Part shown: piece after piece, positions 9,332 to 18,411 of the stretch
Layout: each line of letters begins with the position of its first letter
Position numbering within the stretch: position 1 is the stretch's first letter
Assembly: GCF_028737205.1 (NCBI RefSeq)
Contig: NZ_JAQZAL010000020.1
Location: 62,001 to 126,000 of the forward strand
DNA from: Actinomycetospora lutea
GTDB lineage: Bacteria; Actinomycetota; Actinomycetes; Mycobacteriales; Pseudonocardiaceae
DNA length: 64,000 nucleotides
Direction of reading: 5' to 3'
Position numbers and translations under genes: made by a program
The notes under the pieces: model-generated
The model's input: the letters and a program-made list of their open reading frames with translations, nothing else
Database searches by the model: none
Told to the model about the DNA's origin: nothing

Positions 9332-10759
9332 CTAGGACGTCGGCGGGCGGTGCCCGCTCCAGGGCATCGCCCGCTCGAGGTCGGCGGCCAGCCCGATGAG
9401 CGTCGACTCGTCGCCGTAGGGCGCGACGACCTGCACCCCGACCGGCCAGCCCTCCTCGGTGCGCCCGAGCGGCAGCGAGATCGCCGGGTTGCCGGTGACG
9501 TTCGACAGCGCGGTGAAGCCCGCAGTCGAGAAGATGTGGTCGTACCAGCCGCGCGCGTCGCGCGACGGGTCGTCCTGGTCGAGGTACCCGAGCGGGGTGT
9601 TCGGCACGTTCATCGTCGGCGTGAGGATGACGTCGTACTGCTGGTGGAACGCGGCGACGGTGCGGCGGGTGGCGTTGAAGACCCGGTCGGCGGCGTACAG
9701 GTCGCCCGCGGTGAGGGTGCGGCCGTGCGCGGCGCACGCGAGCGTCGCGGCCTCGAGGTGCTCGGAGCCGGGCTCGACGCCGAGTGCGGCGCCGAGCACG
9801 TCGACGCCGTCGGCGAGGAAGCTCGTCCAGGCCACGAGGTTGGCGTCGTCGAACGCCGCCGCGTCCAGCTCCGGACCGGCGACCTCCACCGCGTGACCGA
9901 GGCCCTCCAGCGTGCGCGCAGTCGCCTCGGTCGCCGCGGTGCAGCGGGGGTCGACCGTGCCGTTCCCGGAGAACGGGGTGGTCCACAGCGCCACCCGCAG
10001 CCGCCGGCTGCCCGCGGCCACCTCGTCGGCGTAGGGGCGCGGCGGGTCGGGCAGCAGGTACCGGTCGCCGGGCTCGTACCCGTGCACCGCGTCGAGGAGG
10101 CCCGCGGTGTCGCGCACGGTGCGCGTCACGGCGAACTCGACGCCCATGCCGAGCAGCGGGTCGGCGTAGTCGGGACCCGGCGAGGTGCGCCCCTGGCTGG
10201 GCTTGAGGCCGACCAGCCCGCAGGCCGCCGCCGGGATGCGGATCGAGCCGCCGCCGTCGTTGGCGTGCGCCACCGGCAGCGCCCGCGCCGCGACGAGCGC
10301 CGCGGACCCGCCCGACGAGCCGCCGGGGCTGCGGGTGGTGTCCCACGGGTTGTGGACGGCGCCGGTCGCCACCGACTCGGTGGTCGCGTTGAACCCCAGC
10401 TCCGGGGTGGCGGTGAGCGCGAGGGTCGCGAGCCCCGCGCGGCGGAAGCGGGTCATGAGGTGGGTGTCGGCGGGCATCGGCACGCCCGCGCCGAGCAGCC
10501 GCGTGCCGGCCCGCTGCGGGACGCCCTCGGCGTGGACGATCAGGTCCTTGATGGCGAACGGGACCCCGGCGAACGGTCCGTCGGCGGCGTGCTCGAGCGG
10601 GGTGTCGAAACGCTCGCCGACCACGGCGTTGAGGCGCGGGTTCACGGTGTCGATCGCGGCGACGGCGGCGTCGCGCGCCTCGTCGCTGCTCACCTCGCCC
10701 TTGCTCAGCAGCGCGGCCAGGCCGGTGGCGTCCAGCTCGGCGTACTCCTCGGGTGTCAT
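9332..10759 (-). CDS. Amidase (amidase signature family)
   Basis: The 475-residue enzyme belongs to the Ser-cisSer-Lys amidases that hydrolyse amide bonds. Lys71 in AIKDLIV, the glycine/serine loop SPGGSSGGSAA with the cis-Ser near residue 148, and the nucleophile in DGGGSIRIPA (Ser172) form the catalytic triad. The C-terminal half has the expected ILTPTMNVP and TGNPAISLPLG segments. The annotated metabolic role of such enzymes (indoleacetamide, nicotinamide, amino acid amides) cannot be told from sequence. ATG 10759 is the natural start because protein similarity ends there. It is divergent from the LuxR-type gene, about 100 bases apart. Confidence 0.93.
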   Translation of the reverse strand: MTPEEYAELDATGLAALLSKGEVSSDEARDAAVAAIDTVNPRLNAVVGERFDTPLEHAADGPFAGVPFAIKDLIVHAEGVPQRAGTRLLGAGVPMPADTHLMTRFRRAGLATLALTATPELGFNATTESVATGAVHNPWDTTRSPGGSSGGSAALVAARALPVAHANDGGGSIRIPAAACGLVGLKPSQGRTSPGPDYADPLLGMGVEFAVTRTVRDTAGLLDAVHGYEPGDRYLLPDPPRPYADEVAAGSRRLRVALWTTPFSGNGTVDPRCTAATEATARTLEGLGHAVEVAGPELDAAAFDDANLVAWTSFLADGVDVLGAALGVEPGSEHLEAATLACAAHGRTLTAGDLYAADRVFNATRRTVAAFHQQYDVILTPTMNVPNTPLGYLDQDDPSRDARGWYDHIFSTAGFTALSNVTGNPAISLPLGRTEEGWPVGVQVVAPYGDESTLIGLAADLERAMPWSGHRPPTS

Positions 10760-10849
10760 GCGCCGATGCTGGGCCGGACGGCTCCTCGTGACATCGGTCG
10801 GATGACGGATGTGCCGGCCGGACCCTGGTCGGGCGGTGCCGGCCCCGCG

Positions 10850-10855
10850 TAGCTT
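10850..10855 (+). promoter_or_regulatory. Probable -10 box of the LuxR-type gene
   Basis: TAGCTT lies 7 bases before ATG 10863, fitting leaderless transcription. Confidence 0.5.
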
Positions 10856-10862
10856 CCGGAGC

Positions 10863-11822
10863 ATGTCCGCGGTCGCGGCCGCCCGCGAGCTGCGGTCGTT
10901 CCTCCGGCGCCACGGGAGCCGTTCCCCGGGCGCCGCCCGGGCCGTGCTCGCCGGCCTCGGCGAGGTCGTGCCCGCCGACTGCGTCTCGCTCGCCGTGCGG
11001 GACCCGCCGAGCGGCGGGCACCGCACGCTCGCGTCGTCCTACCCCGCCGCGGTCGACCTGCTCATCGACACCCGGATGCACACCGACCGGCTGTTCACCG
11101 TGGTCCGCGAGGGCGGCCGGGCGGTGCGGGTGCGCGACCTCGAGCCGTCCCGGCGCCGGGGCGAGATCTTCGAGAGCATCATCGTCCCGCAGGGCTTCCG
11201 CGACGGCGTCACGCTCTGCCTGTTCGCCGCCGACGACCGCTACGTCGGCATGCTCAACGCCAGCGTGCTCGACGGGCGGCACCCCGACGACGACACGATC
11301 GCGCTGCTCGAGCTGCTGGCCCCCGACCTCGCCGCCGCACTCGACCCCGTCCCGGCGCCCGCGGCGCGCACCGGGACGCTCGGCGCCGACGGCACCCACG
11401 GGCTGCTCGTCGGCCGCGGCGGCCACGTCGAGCTGCTCTCGGCCGAGGCGCGGCCCGGCCTGGTCCGCGCGCCGTCCCCGCTGGCCGGGATCGTCGACGA
11501 CGTGCTCGCGGGCGCGGCGCCGCCGGGCCCGCTGCTGCTCGTCACGGGTGCGGGCGACGTCGTCGGGGTCGAGCTGCACCCCACCGCGCGCGGGGTCCTC
11601 GTGCTGCACCGCGAGACCGCCCCGCCGGCCGGGCTGACCGTGCGGGAGCTGGAGGTGCTCGACGGGGTCGGCCACGGGCTGAGCAACCCGGAGATCGGCG
11701 CGCGGCTCGGGATCCGGCCGCGGACGGTGGCCACCCACGTCGAGCACGTGCTGGCCAAGACCGGCGCCCGCAACCGGGCCGCGGCCGCCCGCAGCGCCGC
11801 CCGGTGGGGTCTGCTGGCCTGA
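10863..11822 (+). CDS. LuxR-family transcriptional regulator with a GAF-like sensor region
   Basis: The 319-residue protein ends in a LuxR-type helix-turn-helix: LTVRELEVLDGVGHGLSNPEIGARLGI leads into RPRTVATHVEHVLAKTGARNR (about residues 260-310), the standard four-helix DNA-binding module. The N-terminal 170 residues resemble a GAF/PAS-like sensing region (VPADCVSLAVRD, DDRYVGMLNASV) typical of actinobacterial orphan regulators. The ligand is unknown. It may control the divergent amidase gene, since the two share a short intergenic region, but that is inferred only from position. It converges with the esterase gene of the lysX operon. Confidence 0.88.
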   Translation: MSAVAAARELRSFLRRHGSRSPGAARAVLAGLGEVVPADCVSLAVRDPPSGGHRTLASSYPAAVDLLIDTRMHTDRLFTVVREGGRAVRVRDLEPSRRRGEIFESIIVPQGFRDGVTLCLFAADDRYVGMLNASVLDGRHPDDDTIALLELLAPDLAAALDPVPAPAARTGTLGADGTHGLLVGRGGHVELLSAEARPGLVRAPSPLAGIVDDVLAGAAPPGPLLLVTGAGDVVGVELHPTARGVLVLHRETAPPAGLTVRELEVLDGVGHGLSNPEIGARLGIRPRTVATHVEHVLAKTGARNRAAAARSAARWGLLA

Positions 11823-11835
11823 CGCCGTCGGTGTC

Positions 11836-12957
11836 TCAGGGGCAGCTGGGCACCAGGGGCCCCGCGCCGAGGCGTCCCGCGATCCACGGCAGGGAGTCCG
11901 AGAACGCCTGGGAGAAGAGCGCGAACGTGTGCCCGCCGCCGGGGACGACGACCTCGCACGTCGCGATTCCCGCGCGCCGGGCGGCGGGCACGAGCGTCTC
12001 GGCCGCGGCGTACGGCTCGGTGTCCGCGTCGCCGACCTCGAACCAGCCGCCGAGCTCGGCGTACCGGCGCTCGGCCAGCAGCGCCGCCGGCTCGTGGGCC
12101 CGGAACGCCGCCTGGGAGCCGCCGAAGAGCCCGGTGACCGCCGAGTCCGTGTCGGCGTTGGTGTCGCCGGCGCGCGGCCCGGCGAGGCCCGCGTAGTCGC
12201 CGAACGTCGCGAAGAGGTCGGGGTGGCGCAGCGCGAGCATCAGCGAGCACGACCCGCCCTCGGACAGCCCCGCCACCGCCCAGGTCCGCCCGGGCGCCGC
12301 CGCGTGGAAGACGTCCTGGACGAAGCGCGGCACGTCGGCGGTCAGGTAGGTCTCGACGCGGCCGCCGGGGCCGTCGACGCACTCGCTGTCGCCGTCGATG
12401 GTGCCGTTGACGTCGGGCATGACCAGGATCGGCGCGACCCCGCCGTGCGCCGCCGCGTACGCGTCGGCGGTCGCCCCGGCCTGGCCGCCGTCGAGCCAGT
12501 CCTGCGGCATGCCGGGGGTGCCGTGCAGCAGCATCACCACCGGCAGCTCGGGACGCGGGCGGGCGAACCAGGCCGGCGGCACCCACACCATCGCCGGCCG
12601 CCCGGCGAAGCCCGACTCCTTGCCGGGGATCTCCATCGACGTGACGATCCCGCGGTCGGGGCGCTCGGTCCGCGCCAGCAGCGCCGCGAGCTCCACCTCG
12701 TCCGACGGCGGCAGCCCGAGCACGTCGCCGAGGGTGCGGAAGTAGTCGAAGTGCGCGTTCACGGTCGCTCCGGACCCGACGAGCACCAGCACCGTCGTCA
12801 GCGAGATCAGCGCGATGCGGCCGGCCCGCGTGATCCGGCCCAGCCGGTTGCGCAGGAGCAGCGCGAGGGCCACGACCACGAGCAGCGCGAGGATCGCGCC
12901 GGCGCCGAGGAACGAGTCGGTCGTGATGTCGATCTCGCCGATGCTGTCGACGGTCAC
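11836..12957 (-). CDS. Membrane-anchored alpha/beta-hydrolase esterase
   Basis: The 373-residue protein starts with two membrane helices (about 13-35 and 45-65), followed by an extracytoplasmic esterase domain of the esterase D/antigen 85 type. Visible features are the oxyanion segment VVMLLHGTPGMP, the nucleophile elbow GLSEGGS, a late acidic region and the catalytic His in GGGHTFALF. In mycobacteria antigen 85 proteins transfer mycolates, but similarity here does not prove that activity. It is the last gene of the lysX operon. Its GTG start overlaps the permease stop by four bases (GTGA), so translation is probably coupled. Confidence 0.85.
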   Translation of the reverse strand: MTVDSIGEIDITTDSFLGAGAILALLVVVALALLLRNRLGRITRAGRIALISLTTVLVLVGSGATVNAHFDYFRTLGDVLGLPPSDEVELAALLARTERPDRGIVTSMEIPGKESGFAGRPAMVWVPPAWFARPRPELPVVMLLHGTPGMPQDWLDGGQAGATADAYAAAHGGVAPILVMPDVNGTIDGDSECVDGPGGRVETYLTADVPRFVQDVFHAAAPGRTWAVAGLSEGGSCSLMLALRHPDLFATFGDYAGLAGPRAGDTNADTDSAVTGLFGGSQAAFRAHEPAALLAERRYAELGGWFEVGDADTEPYAAAETLVPAARRAGIATCEVVVPGGGHTFALFSQAFSDSLPWIAGRLGAGPLVPSCP

Positions 12958-14384
12958 GCCGGCACCGGGAGCTCGTCGTCGGAGTCCGCGTCCCGCCGCG
13001 CCCGCCGCCGGGCGAGGGCGGCGAACACGAACGGCGGCGCGGAGAGCACGGCGACCGCGACGGCGAGCAGGGTCACGTAGGTGATGGTGCTGCCCGTGGC
13101 GAGCTGGCCGGGCGGCACGAACCCGAGCACGAACGCCGCCAGGCACCCGAGCAGCCCGATCCCGCCGACCGCGTAGACCCCGGGCAGCCCGCCCGGGATG
13201 CGGTAGGGCCGCTCGGTGTCGGGCTGGGTGTGCCGCAGCCGTACCACGGCCGCGAACATCAGCGAATACATGATGATCACGATCTGGGCGGTGACCGCCG
13301 AGAGCATCCAGTACGACGTGCTCACGCTGGGCACCAGCAGGAACAGCAGCGTGAAGACGGTCCCGGCCGCGCCCTGGATGAGCAGCAGGGCCACCGGCAC
13401 GCCGTGCGCGTTGAGCCGTCCGAGCCGCGCCGGCACCGAGCCCTGCGCCGCCACCGCCGCGACACCGTTGGCCGGGCCGAGGATCCAGGGCGCGAGGTGG
13501 GCGATGCCGCCGAACGCGACGACCAGCGCGAGCGGGGCCACGGCCCACCCGAGGCCGAGGCGGTCGAGCACGCGGCTGAACAGCTCCATCGTCCCGGAGA
13601 CCAGGCTGATCTCGCTCGCGGGCACGACCATCGCGAGGAAGAGCGAGCCCAGCACCGAGAAGACGACGACGACCCCGACGCACAGGGCGATCGCCCGCGG
13701 CACGGTGCGCCCCGGGTCCCGGGTGTCGCGGGCGTGGAAGCCCGCCATCTCCATGCCCGTGAACAGCAGGATGATCCCGCCGAGGAAGGCCAGGTTGTTC
13801 AGCTCGACGTCGGGCACGAGCGCGCCGGCCGAGAACGGGATCTGGCTCGGGTTGCCCTGGGCCAGGTAGGCGGCGGCGAGGACGACGACGCCGATCGCCG
13901 GGACGATCGAGCCGGCCACCGTGCCCACCGAGCCGATCCAGGACGACGTGCCGACCCCGCGCAGGCTCACGATCGTCGTGGCCCAGAAGAAGGCGAGCAT
14001 GACCACGACGAGGAAGACCTTGTCGGTGGCCAGCGACGGATCCAGCGCGTAGGCGAGGCTCGCGGCCATGAACGACAGGACCGTCGGGAACCACGCGACG
14101 TTCTCGGCGTAGTCGCACCACACCGCGAGGAAGCCGGCGCGCTCCCCGAAGGCCTCCTTGACCCAGGCGTAGACCCCGCCGTCGCGCGGCCACCCGGTGC
14201 CGAGCTCGGCGGCGACCATCGCGATCGGCACGAGGAACACGACGATCGAGAGCGCGAACAGCGCCAGCATCGACCAGCCGTACTCGGCCATCACCGGCAG
14301 GTTGCGCACGCTGACGATCGCCGCGATGTTGATCATTGCCAGGGCGAGCACCCCGAGGCCGACCACACGGGGCTTGACGTTCAC
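12954..14384 (-). CDS. APC-family amino acid permease
   Basis: The 476-residue protein has about 12 hydrophobic segments and typical APC features: an N-terminal VVGLGVLALAMINIAAIVS helix, GTGWPRDGGVYAWVKEAFG after helix 2, and FTGMEMAGFHARDTRDPGRTVPRA around helix 6. It resembles glutamate/GABA or arginine/ornithine antiporters, but the substrate cannot be fixed. Its link to a LysX-type gene makes a cationic amino acid plausible. GTG 14384 overlaps the stop of the preceding small gene by four bases, and its own stop overlaps the esterase start. Confidence 0.87.
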   Translation of the reverse strand: MNVKPRVVGLGVLALAMINIAAIVSVRNLPVMAEYGWSMLALFALSIVVFLVPIAMVAAELGTGWPRDGGVYAWVKEAFGERAGFLAVWCDYAENVAWFPTVLSFMAASLAYALDPSLATDKVFLVVVMLAFFWATTIVSLRGVGTSSWIGSVGTVAGSIVPAIGVVVLAAAYLAQGNPSQIPFSAGALVPDVELNNLAFLGGIILLFTGMEMAGFHARDTRDPGRTVPRAIALCVGVVVVFSVLGSLFLAMVVPASEISLVSGTMELFSRVLDRLGLGWAVAPLALVVAFGGIAHLAPWILGPANGVAAVAAQGSVPARLGRLNAHGVPVALLLIQGAAGTVFTLLFLLVPSVSTSYWMLSAVTAQIVIIMYSLMFAAVVRLRHTQPDTERPYRIPGGLPGVYAVGGIGLLGCLAAFVLGFVPPGQLATGSTITYVTLLAVAVAVLSAPPFVFAALARRRARRDADSDDELPVPA

Positions 14385-14884
14385 GCGGCACCCTTCGCGA
14401 GCAGCACCGCGTCGATCCGGTCGGCCACCACGTCCTCCGCACCACCCTGGACCACCACGACGAGGTCGCCGTAGGTGCGCACCGTCGACGACGCCCGCGG
14501 GCGCCCGACGCCGGAGATGCTGCGCGCCGCCGCGTCGCGGTCGGTGTCGTCGGCGAAGGCGTCCGCCTGGACCGTCGCCGTCTCGCCGTCGCGACACCGC
14601 ACGGCGACGACGAGCGTGCGGGCGGCGACGGCGTCGGTGGCCAGCGGGTCGGGCAGGTCGGTGCGCGAGCAGACGACCAGCCCGGCCGCGGTGATGTCGG
14701 CCTGCAGCGCGTCGAGCGCCCCGGCGCCGCGCGGGCCCTGCGGCGTCTTCTTCCCGCTCGCGTCGGCGAGCACGACGATCGCCACGACCACGGCCAGCGC
14801 CATCCCGACGAGCACCACGACCAGCACGACGTCACCGAACCCGTTGCCGCGCGTGCGCCGCGGGTGGCGCTCGATGACGCTCAC
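14381..14884 (-). CDS. Small single-pass membrane protein of the lysX operon
   Basis: This 167-residue protein begins with a basic stretch (ERHPRRTRGNG) and one strong membrane helix (DVVLVVVLVGMALAVVVAIVV, about 17-38). An extracytoplasmic domain with two cysteines follows (VVCSRTD, AVRCRDG), and near its end a TYGDLVVVVQGGAEDVV segment. I do not recognise the family. GTG 14884 is used because a stop codon on the upstream side overlaps it in the same GTGA pattern seen elsewhere in the operon. A longer frame would overlap lysX by more than 50 bases. Confidence 0.65.
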   Translation of the reverse strand: MSVIERHPRRTRGNGFGDVVLVVVLVGMALAVVVAIVVLADASGKKTPQGPRGAGALDALQADITAAGLVVCSRTDLPDPLATDAVAARTLVVAVRCRDGETATVQADAFADDTDRDAAARSISGVGRPRASSTVRTYGDLVVVVQGGAEDVVADRIDAVLLAKGAA

Positions 14885-14937
14885 GCCGCGGCCCGCTCGG
14901 CAGCCGTTCCGCCGGGGCTCACGCCGCTGGGGGTCAT
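14881..14937 (-). CDS. Possible 18-codon linker minigene after lysX
   Basis: A tiny frame, MTPSGVSPGGTAAERAAA, starts at an ATG that overlaps the lysX stop by four bases (ATGA, 14934-14937) and ends at a TGA that overlaps the next GTG start by four bases (GTGA, 14881-14884). It would let ribosomes pass from lysX to the downstream genes by termination-reinitiation at both ends. The peptide has no recognisable function and the frame may be chance. Confidence 0.25.
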   Translation of the reverse strand: MTPSGVSPGGTAAERAAA

Positions 14938-17900
14938 GCCGCTGCGGCGGTCGTCGGCGACGGCTCGCCCGACGGTGAGGGCGCACCCCCGACCGCGGCC
15001 GGCACGAACATCGGGCCCAGCCCCGGGACGGCCAGGAAGCCCTCGGCGCCCGCGTAGAGCAGCCCGACGCGGGGCAGGTCGGCGGGACTGCGGTAGGCGA
15101 GCACCCGGGGCAGCCACTGCGGCCCGAACTTCGCGTTGAAGTCGTGCAGCGAGCGGACCTGGAAGAACGGGTTGAGCACGCCGACCGCGCGCCGCGCGAG
15201 CTTCTGCGTGGCGGTGAACGGCACGTCCTCGGCGAACAGGCGCCCCCACATCGCGAAGTTCATCGACAGCCGCGTCACGCCCCGCTCGGCCAGCGCCAGC
15301 GCGCTCTTCGCGATGAGGAACTCGGTCATGCCGTTGGGCGCGCCGGGGTCGTGGCGCATGAGGTCGAGCGTGTAGCCGAACGTCGTCCCGGTGGCCGGGC
15401 CGCCGTAGGCCGGCACGAGGCGCAGGAACCCGCCGGGCACCCCGTCGGCGTCCAGCGCGACGCAGAGCAGGAAGTCGCTGTTGGCCGCCGAGCCGGTGAT
15501 GTCCTGCGAGAGCGACATCGTGAACCCGCGCTCGGGGTTCTTGCCCCGCCACTTCTCCGAGATCGCGTTCAGCGCCGCCACGAGGGTCGGCGACGCGGCC
15601 GACTCCGCGATCAGCTGGAAGCGGTGGGTGCGCTCGACCCGGCGGACCGCGGCCCGCACGCTCTTGCGCTCGCGGCCCTCGAGCGTGAACGACGGGCAGT
15701 CGATGATCGCCTCGTCGCCCAGGTAGAACGACCGGAAGCCCCGCGAGGCGAGCAGTCCGCCCTCGCGGGTGTCCTCCTCGCGGGCCGCGAGGAACGCCGG
15801 GGTCCACGCGCGCTGGGCGCACATGGCGAGGAACTCGTCGACGACGGCGGGCAGCGAGGCCTCGTCGCCGATCGGGTCCCCCGCCGCGAGCGCGTAGCCG
15901 CCGAGGTAGGTGTAGGCGATCATCGCGCGGCCGTCGGAGCCGAAGAAGAAGCTCTTGTCGTCGCGCAGGGCGAAGGCCGCCAGGGTGTCCCAGCCGTAGG
16001 TGTGCACCAGCGTCTGCGCGCGACTCCAGTCGTCGCGCGTGTGCGGGTCGCGGGCGGTCAGCGGCCGGAACACCAGCACCAGGAACACGACGAGCCCGAC
16101 GACCCCGAGCGCGAGCAGCGCGGCCGGGAAGGTCTCGGCGAACACCCGTCGGTCGAACGTGTACGGGCCGTCGAGCCCGACCAGCCCGCCGAAGATCGTC
16201 TCCAGCCCGCCGGCGACGGTCAGCTCGGGCGTCATCCGCCCGCTCTGCAGGCCCAGCGAGACGAAGCCGAAGGCCAGCACGCAGGCGAGGTAGATCGGCA
16301 CGAAGCGCACCAGCCGCAGCAGCGACGGGGGGTCGGCGGGCGCGCGGAACCGCCCGCGCGCGACGACGAGCAGCACGAGCAGCGCGACGCTGATCGCCAG
16401 CCCGACCTGGTGCGGGCCCTTGAGCACGTGGGCGACCACCGCCAGCGCGCTGAGCACGACCGCCACCCGCCACGCCGCCTGCTTGCGCTTGGCGAGCTGG
16501 TCGGCCAGCAGGATCAGCAGCAGCCCGATCGCGGCCGAGAGCACGTGCCCGGTGACCGCGAACCAGGGCGGGACCAGGTCGAGCTCGACCCGGTCGCCGA
16601 GGCGCTGGTGCACGATCGGCATGTGCACCAGCAGGTGCAGCAGGCCGGCGAGCGCGGTCAGCCCGGCGATCAGGGTGACCGTCCACGGGCGCGTCGGTGG
16701 GCCCTCGTCCGGTGCCGCGGCCGCCCGGGCGACGGCCACCGGGGTCCGGGGCGCGGCCGCGGTGAGCGCCGCGGCCGGCATCGGCGTCGGCGGGAGCACC
16801 GGGCGGTGGGCCCCGCCCGGTCCGCCGCCGGGCGGCGGCGCGAACTCGGGGCGCAGGGTCGGGAAGAGGATGACCTCGCGGATCGAGTCGACGCTGGCCA
16901 GGAGCATCACCAGCCGGTCGATGCCGATACCGAGCCCGCCGGTGGGCGGCATGCCGTACTCGAGTGCGCGGACGTAGTCGAGGTCGATGTCGCCGGCCTC
17001 GGGGTCGCCGTTGCGCTTGGCCTGGGCCTCCTCCTCGAAGGCGGCCATCTGTTCGACGGGGTCGTTCTGCTCGGAGTAGGCGTTGCACAGCTCGAAGCCG
17101 GCGACGATCAGCTCGAAGCGCTCGCTGTAGGCGGGGTCCTCGCGGTGCGCGCGGGCGAGCGGGGAGACCTCGCGCGGGTAGTCGATGCAGAAGACGGGGC
17201 CGACGACGTCGTGCTGGACGCGCTCGTCGTACACCTCCTTCATCAGCCGGCCGGCGCCCCAGCCCTGCTCCCACGCGATGCCGAGGCGGTCGAGGATCCG
17301 GCGCGCCTCGTCGATCGGCATCTCGGGGTGCATCTGGGCGCCGGTCTTCTCGGCGATCATGTCGGCGAACCGCTCCCGCGGCCACGGCGGGCGGACGTCG
17401 ATCTCCTGGCCCTGGTACCGGACGGTGAGGTCGTCCCCGAGGGCGGCGTGCGCGGCGGCCACCACCATGCCCTCGGTCAGGTCCATCATGTCGTGGTAGT
17501 CGGCGAAGGCCTGGTATGCCTCGAGCATCGTGAACTCGGGGTTGTGCCGGGTGTCGACGCCCTCGTTGCGGAACACCCGCCCGAGCTCGAAGACCCGCTC
17601 CATGCCGCCGACGATGAGGCGCTTGAGGTGCAGCTCGAGCGCGATGCGCAGGTACATGTCGAGGTCGAGCGCGTTGTGGTGCGTGACGAACGGGCGCGCC
17701 GACGCCCCGCCCTGGATGCTCTGCAGGACCGGGCCCTCGACCTCGGTGAAGCCCTGCTCGGCGAGGTGGGTGCGGATCGCGTGCACGGCGGCGTGGCGGA
17801 CGCGGAAGATCTCGCGGGTGCGCTCGTTGACCTGCAGGTCGGCGTAGCGCTGGCGGTAGCGCGTCTCGACGTCGGCGAGCCCGTGGTGCCCGCCGGCCGG

Positions 17901-18410
17901 AGGGCGCAGGGCCTTCGCCAGCAGCGCGCACTCGTCGACGCGGATCGAGAGCTCGCCGCGGCGGGTGGTCATGACCCGGCCGCGGACGCCGACCCAGTCG
18001 CCGCGGTCGAGGTCGTCGATCGCCTCGTGGGCCTCGTGCCCGACGACCGCGGTGTCGACGAAGAGCTGGAGGGCGCCGGTGCGGTCGCGCAGCGTGCCGA
18101 AGCTCAGGCCGCCCTGGCGGCGCAGGCCGGTGAGCCGCCCGGCGACGCAGACCTCCTCGTCGGTGACGGTGTCGGGAGCGAGGTCGGCGTGGGCGGCGCG
18201 GATGGCGGCGAGGGTGTGGTCGACCGGCCAGCGGTAGGGCTCGGTCTCCCCGGCCGCGCGGCGCGCCGCGAGCTTGGCGGCGCGGATGTCCTGCTGGCCG
18301 AGGTGAACGCCGTGGTCGGCGTGGTCGGCGTGGTCGGCGTGGTCGGCGTGCTCGTCGGGGGCCGGCGCGGTGGCCCCGTGGCCGTCCTGGGCGTCCGTGG
18401 GGGCGTCCAT
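14934..18410 (-). CDS. lysX: LysX-type fusion: lysyl-tRNA synthetase plus membrane phosphatidylglycerol lysyltransferase
   Basis: The 1158-residue protein would charge tRNA with lysine and transfer the lysine to phosphatidylglycerol, lowering surface negative charge and aiding resistance to cationic peptides. Residues about 35-525 are a class II lysyl-tRNA synthetase: anticodon OB fold (86-165), motif 2 GRVFRNEGVDTRHNPEF (277-293) and motif 3 GLGIGIDRLVML (492-503). A Pro/Ala linker follows. Hydrophobic helices span about 577-785, and a DUF2156/MprF-type GNAT domain runs from about 790 to 1140. In Mycobacterium LysX the membrane/MprF part comes first and the synthetase last, so the order here is reversed. 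The N-terminus carries four HAD tripeptides. The start lies one base after the stop of the preceding membrane protein gene. Confidence 0.92.
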   Translation of the reverse strand: MDAPTDAQDGHGATAPAPDEHADHADHADHADHGVHLGQQDIRAAKLAARRAAGETEPYRWPVDHTLAAIRAAHADLAPDTVTDEEVCVAGRLTGLRRQGGLSFGTLRDRTGALQLFVDTAVVGHEAHEAIDDLDRGDWVGVRGRVMTTRRGELSIRVDECALLAKALRPPAGGHHGLADVETRYRQRYADLQVNERTREIFRVRHAAVHAIRTHLAEQGFTEVEGPVLQSIQGGASARPFVTHHNALDLDMYLRIALELHLKRLIVGGMERVFELGRVFRNEGVDTRHNPEFTMLEAYQAFADYHDMMDLTEGMVVAAAHAALGDDLTVRYQGQEIDVRPPWPRERFADMIAEKTGAQMHPEMPIDEARRILDRLGIAWEQGWGAGRLMKEVYDERVQHDVVGPVFCIDYPREVSPLARAHREDPAYSERFELIVAGFELCNAYSEQNDPVEQMAAFEEEAQAKRNGDPEAGDIDLDYVRALEYGMPPTGGLGIGIDRLVMLLASVDSIREVILFPTLRPEFAPPPGGGPGGAHRPVLPPTPMPAAALTAAAPRTPVAVARAAAAPDEGPPTRPWTVTLIAGLTALAGLLHLLVHMPIVHQRLGDRVELDLVPPWFAVTGHVLSAAIGLLLILLADQLAKRKQAAWRVAVVLSALAVVAHVLKGPHQVGLAISVALLVLLVVARGRFRAPADPPSLLRLVRFVPIYLACVLAFGFVSLGLQSGRMTPELTVAGGLETIFGGLVGLDGPYTFDRRVFAETFPAALLALGVVGLVVFLVLVFRPLTARDPHTRDDWSRAQTLVHTYGWDTLAAFALRDDKSFFFGSDGRAMIAYTYLGGYALAAGDPIGDEASLPAVVDEFLAMCAQRAWTPAFLAAREEDTREGGLLASRGFRSFYLGDEAIIDCPSFTLEGRERKSVRAAVRRVERTHRFQLIAESAASPTLVAALNAISEKWRGKNPERGFTMSLSQDITGSAANSDFLLCVALDADGVPGGFLRLVPAYGGPATGTTFGYTLDLMRHDPGAPNGMTEFLIAKSALALAERGVTRLSMNFAMWGRLFAEDVPFTATQKLARRAVGVLNPFFQVRSLHDFNAKFGPQWLPRVLAYRSPADLPRVGLLYAGAEGFLAVPGLGPMFVPAAVGGAPSPSGEPSPTTAAAA
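18312..18347. repeat. Tandem 9-bp repeat in the lysX N-terminus
   Basis: GTGGTCGGC occurs four times in a row and encodes an HAD tripeptide repeat near residues 21-32 of the LysX fusion. In-frame units of 9 bp could vary in number by slippage. Confidence 0.85.
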
Positions 18411-18411
18411 G

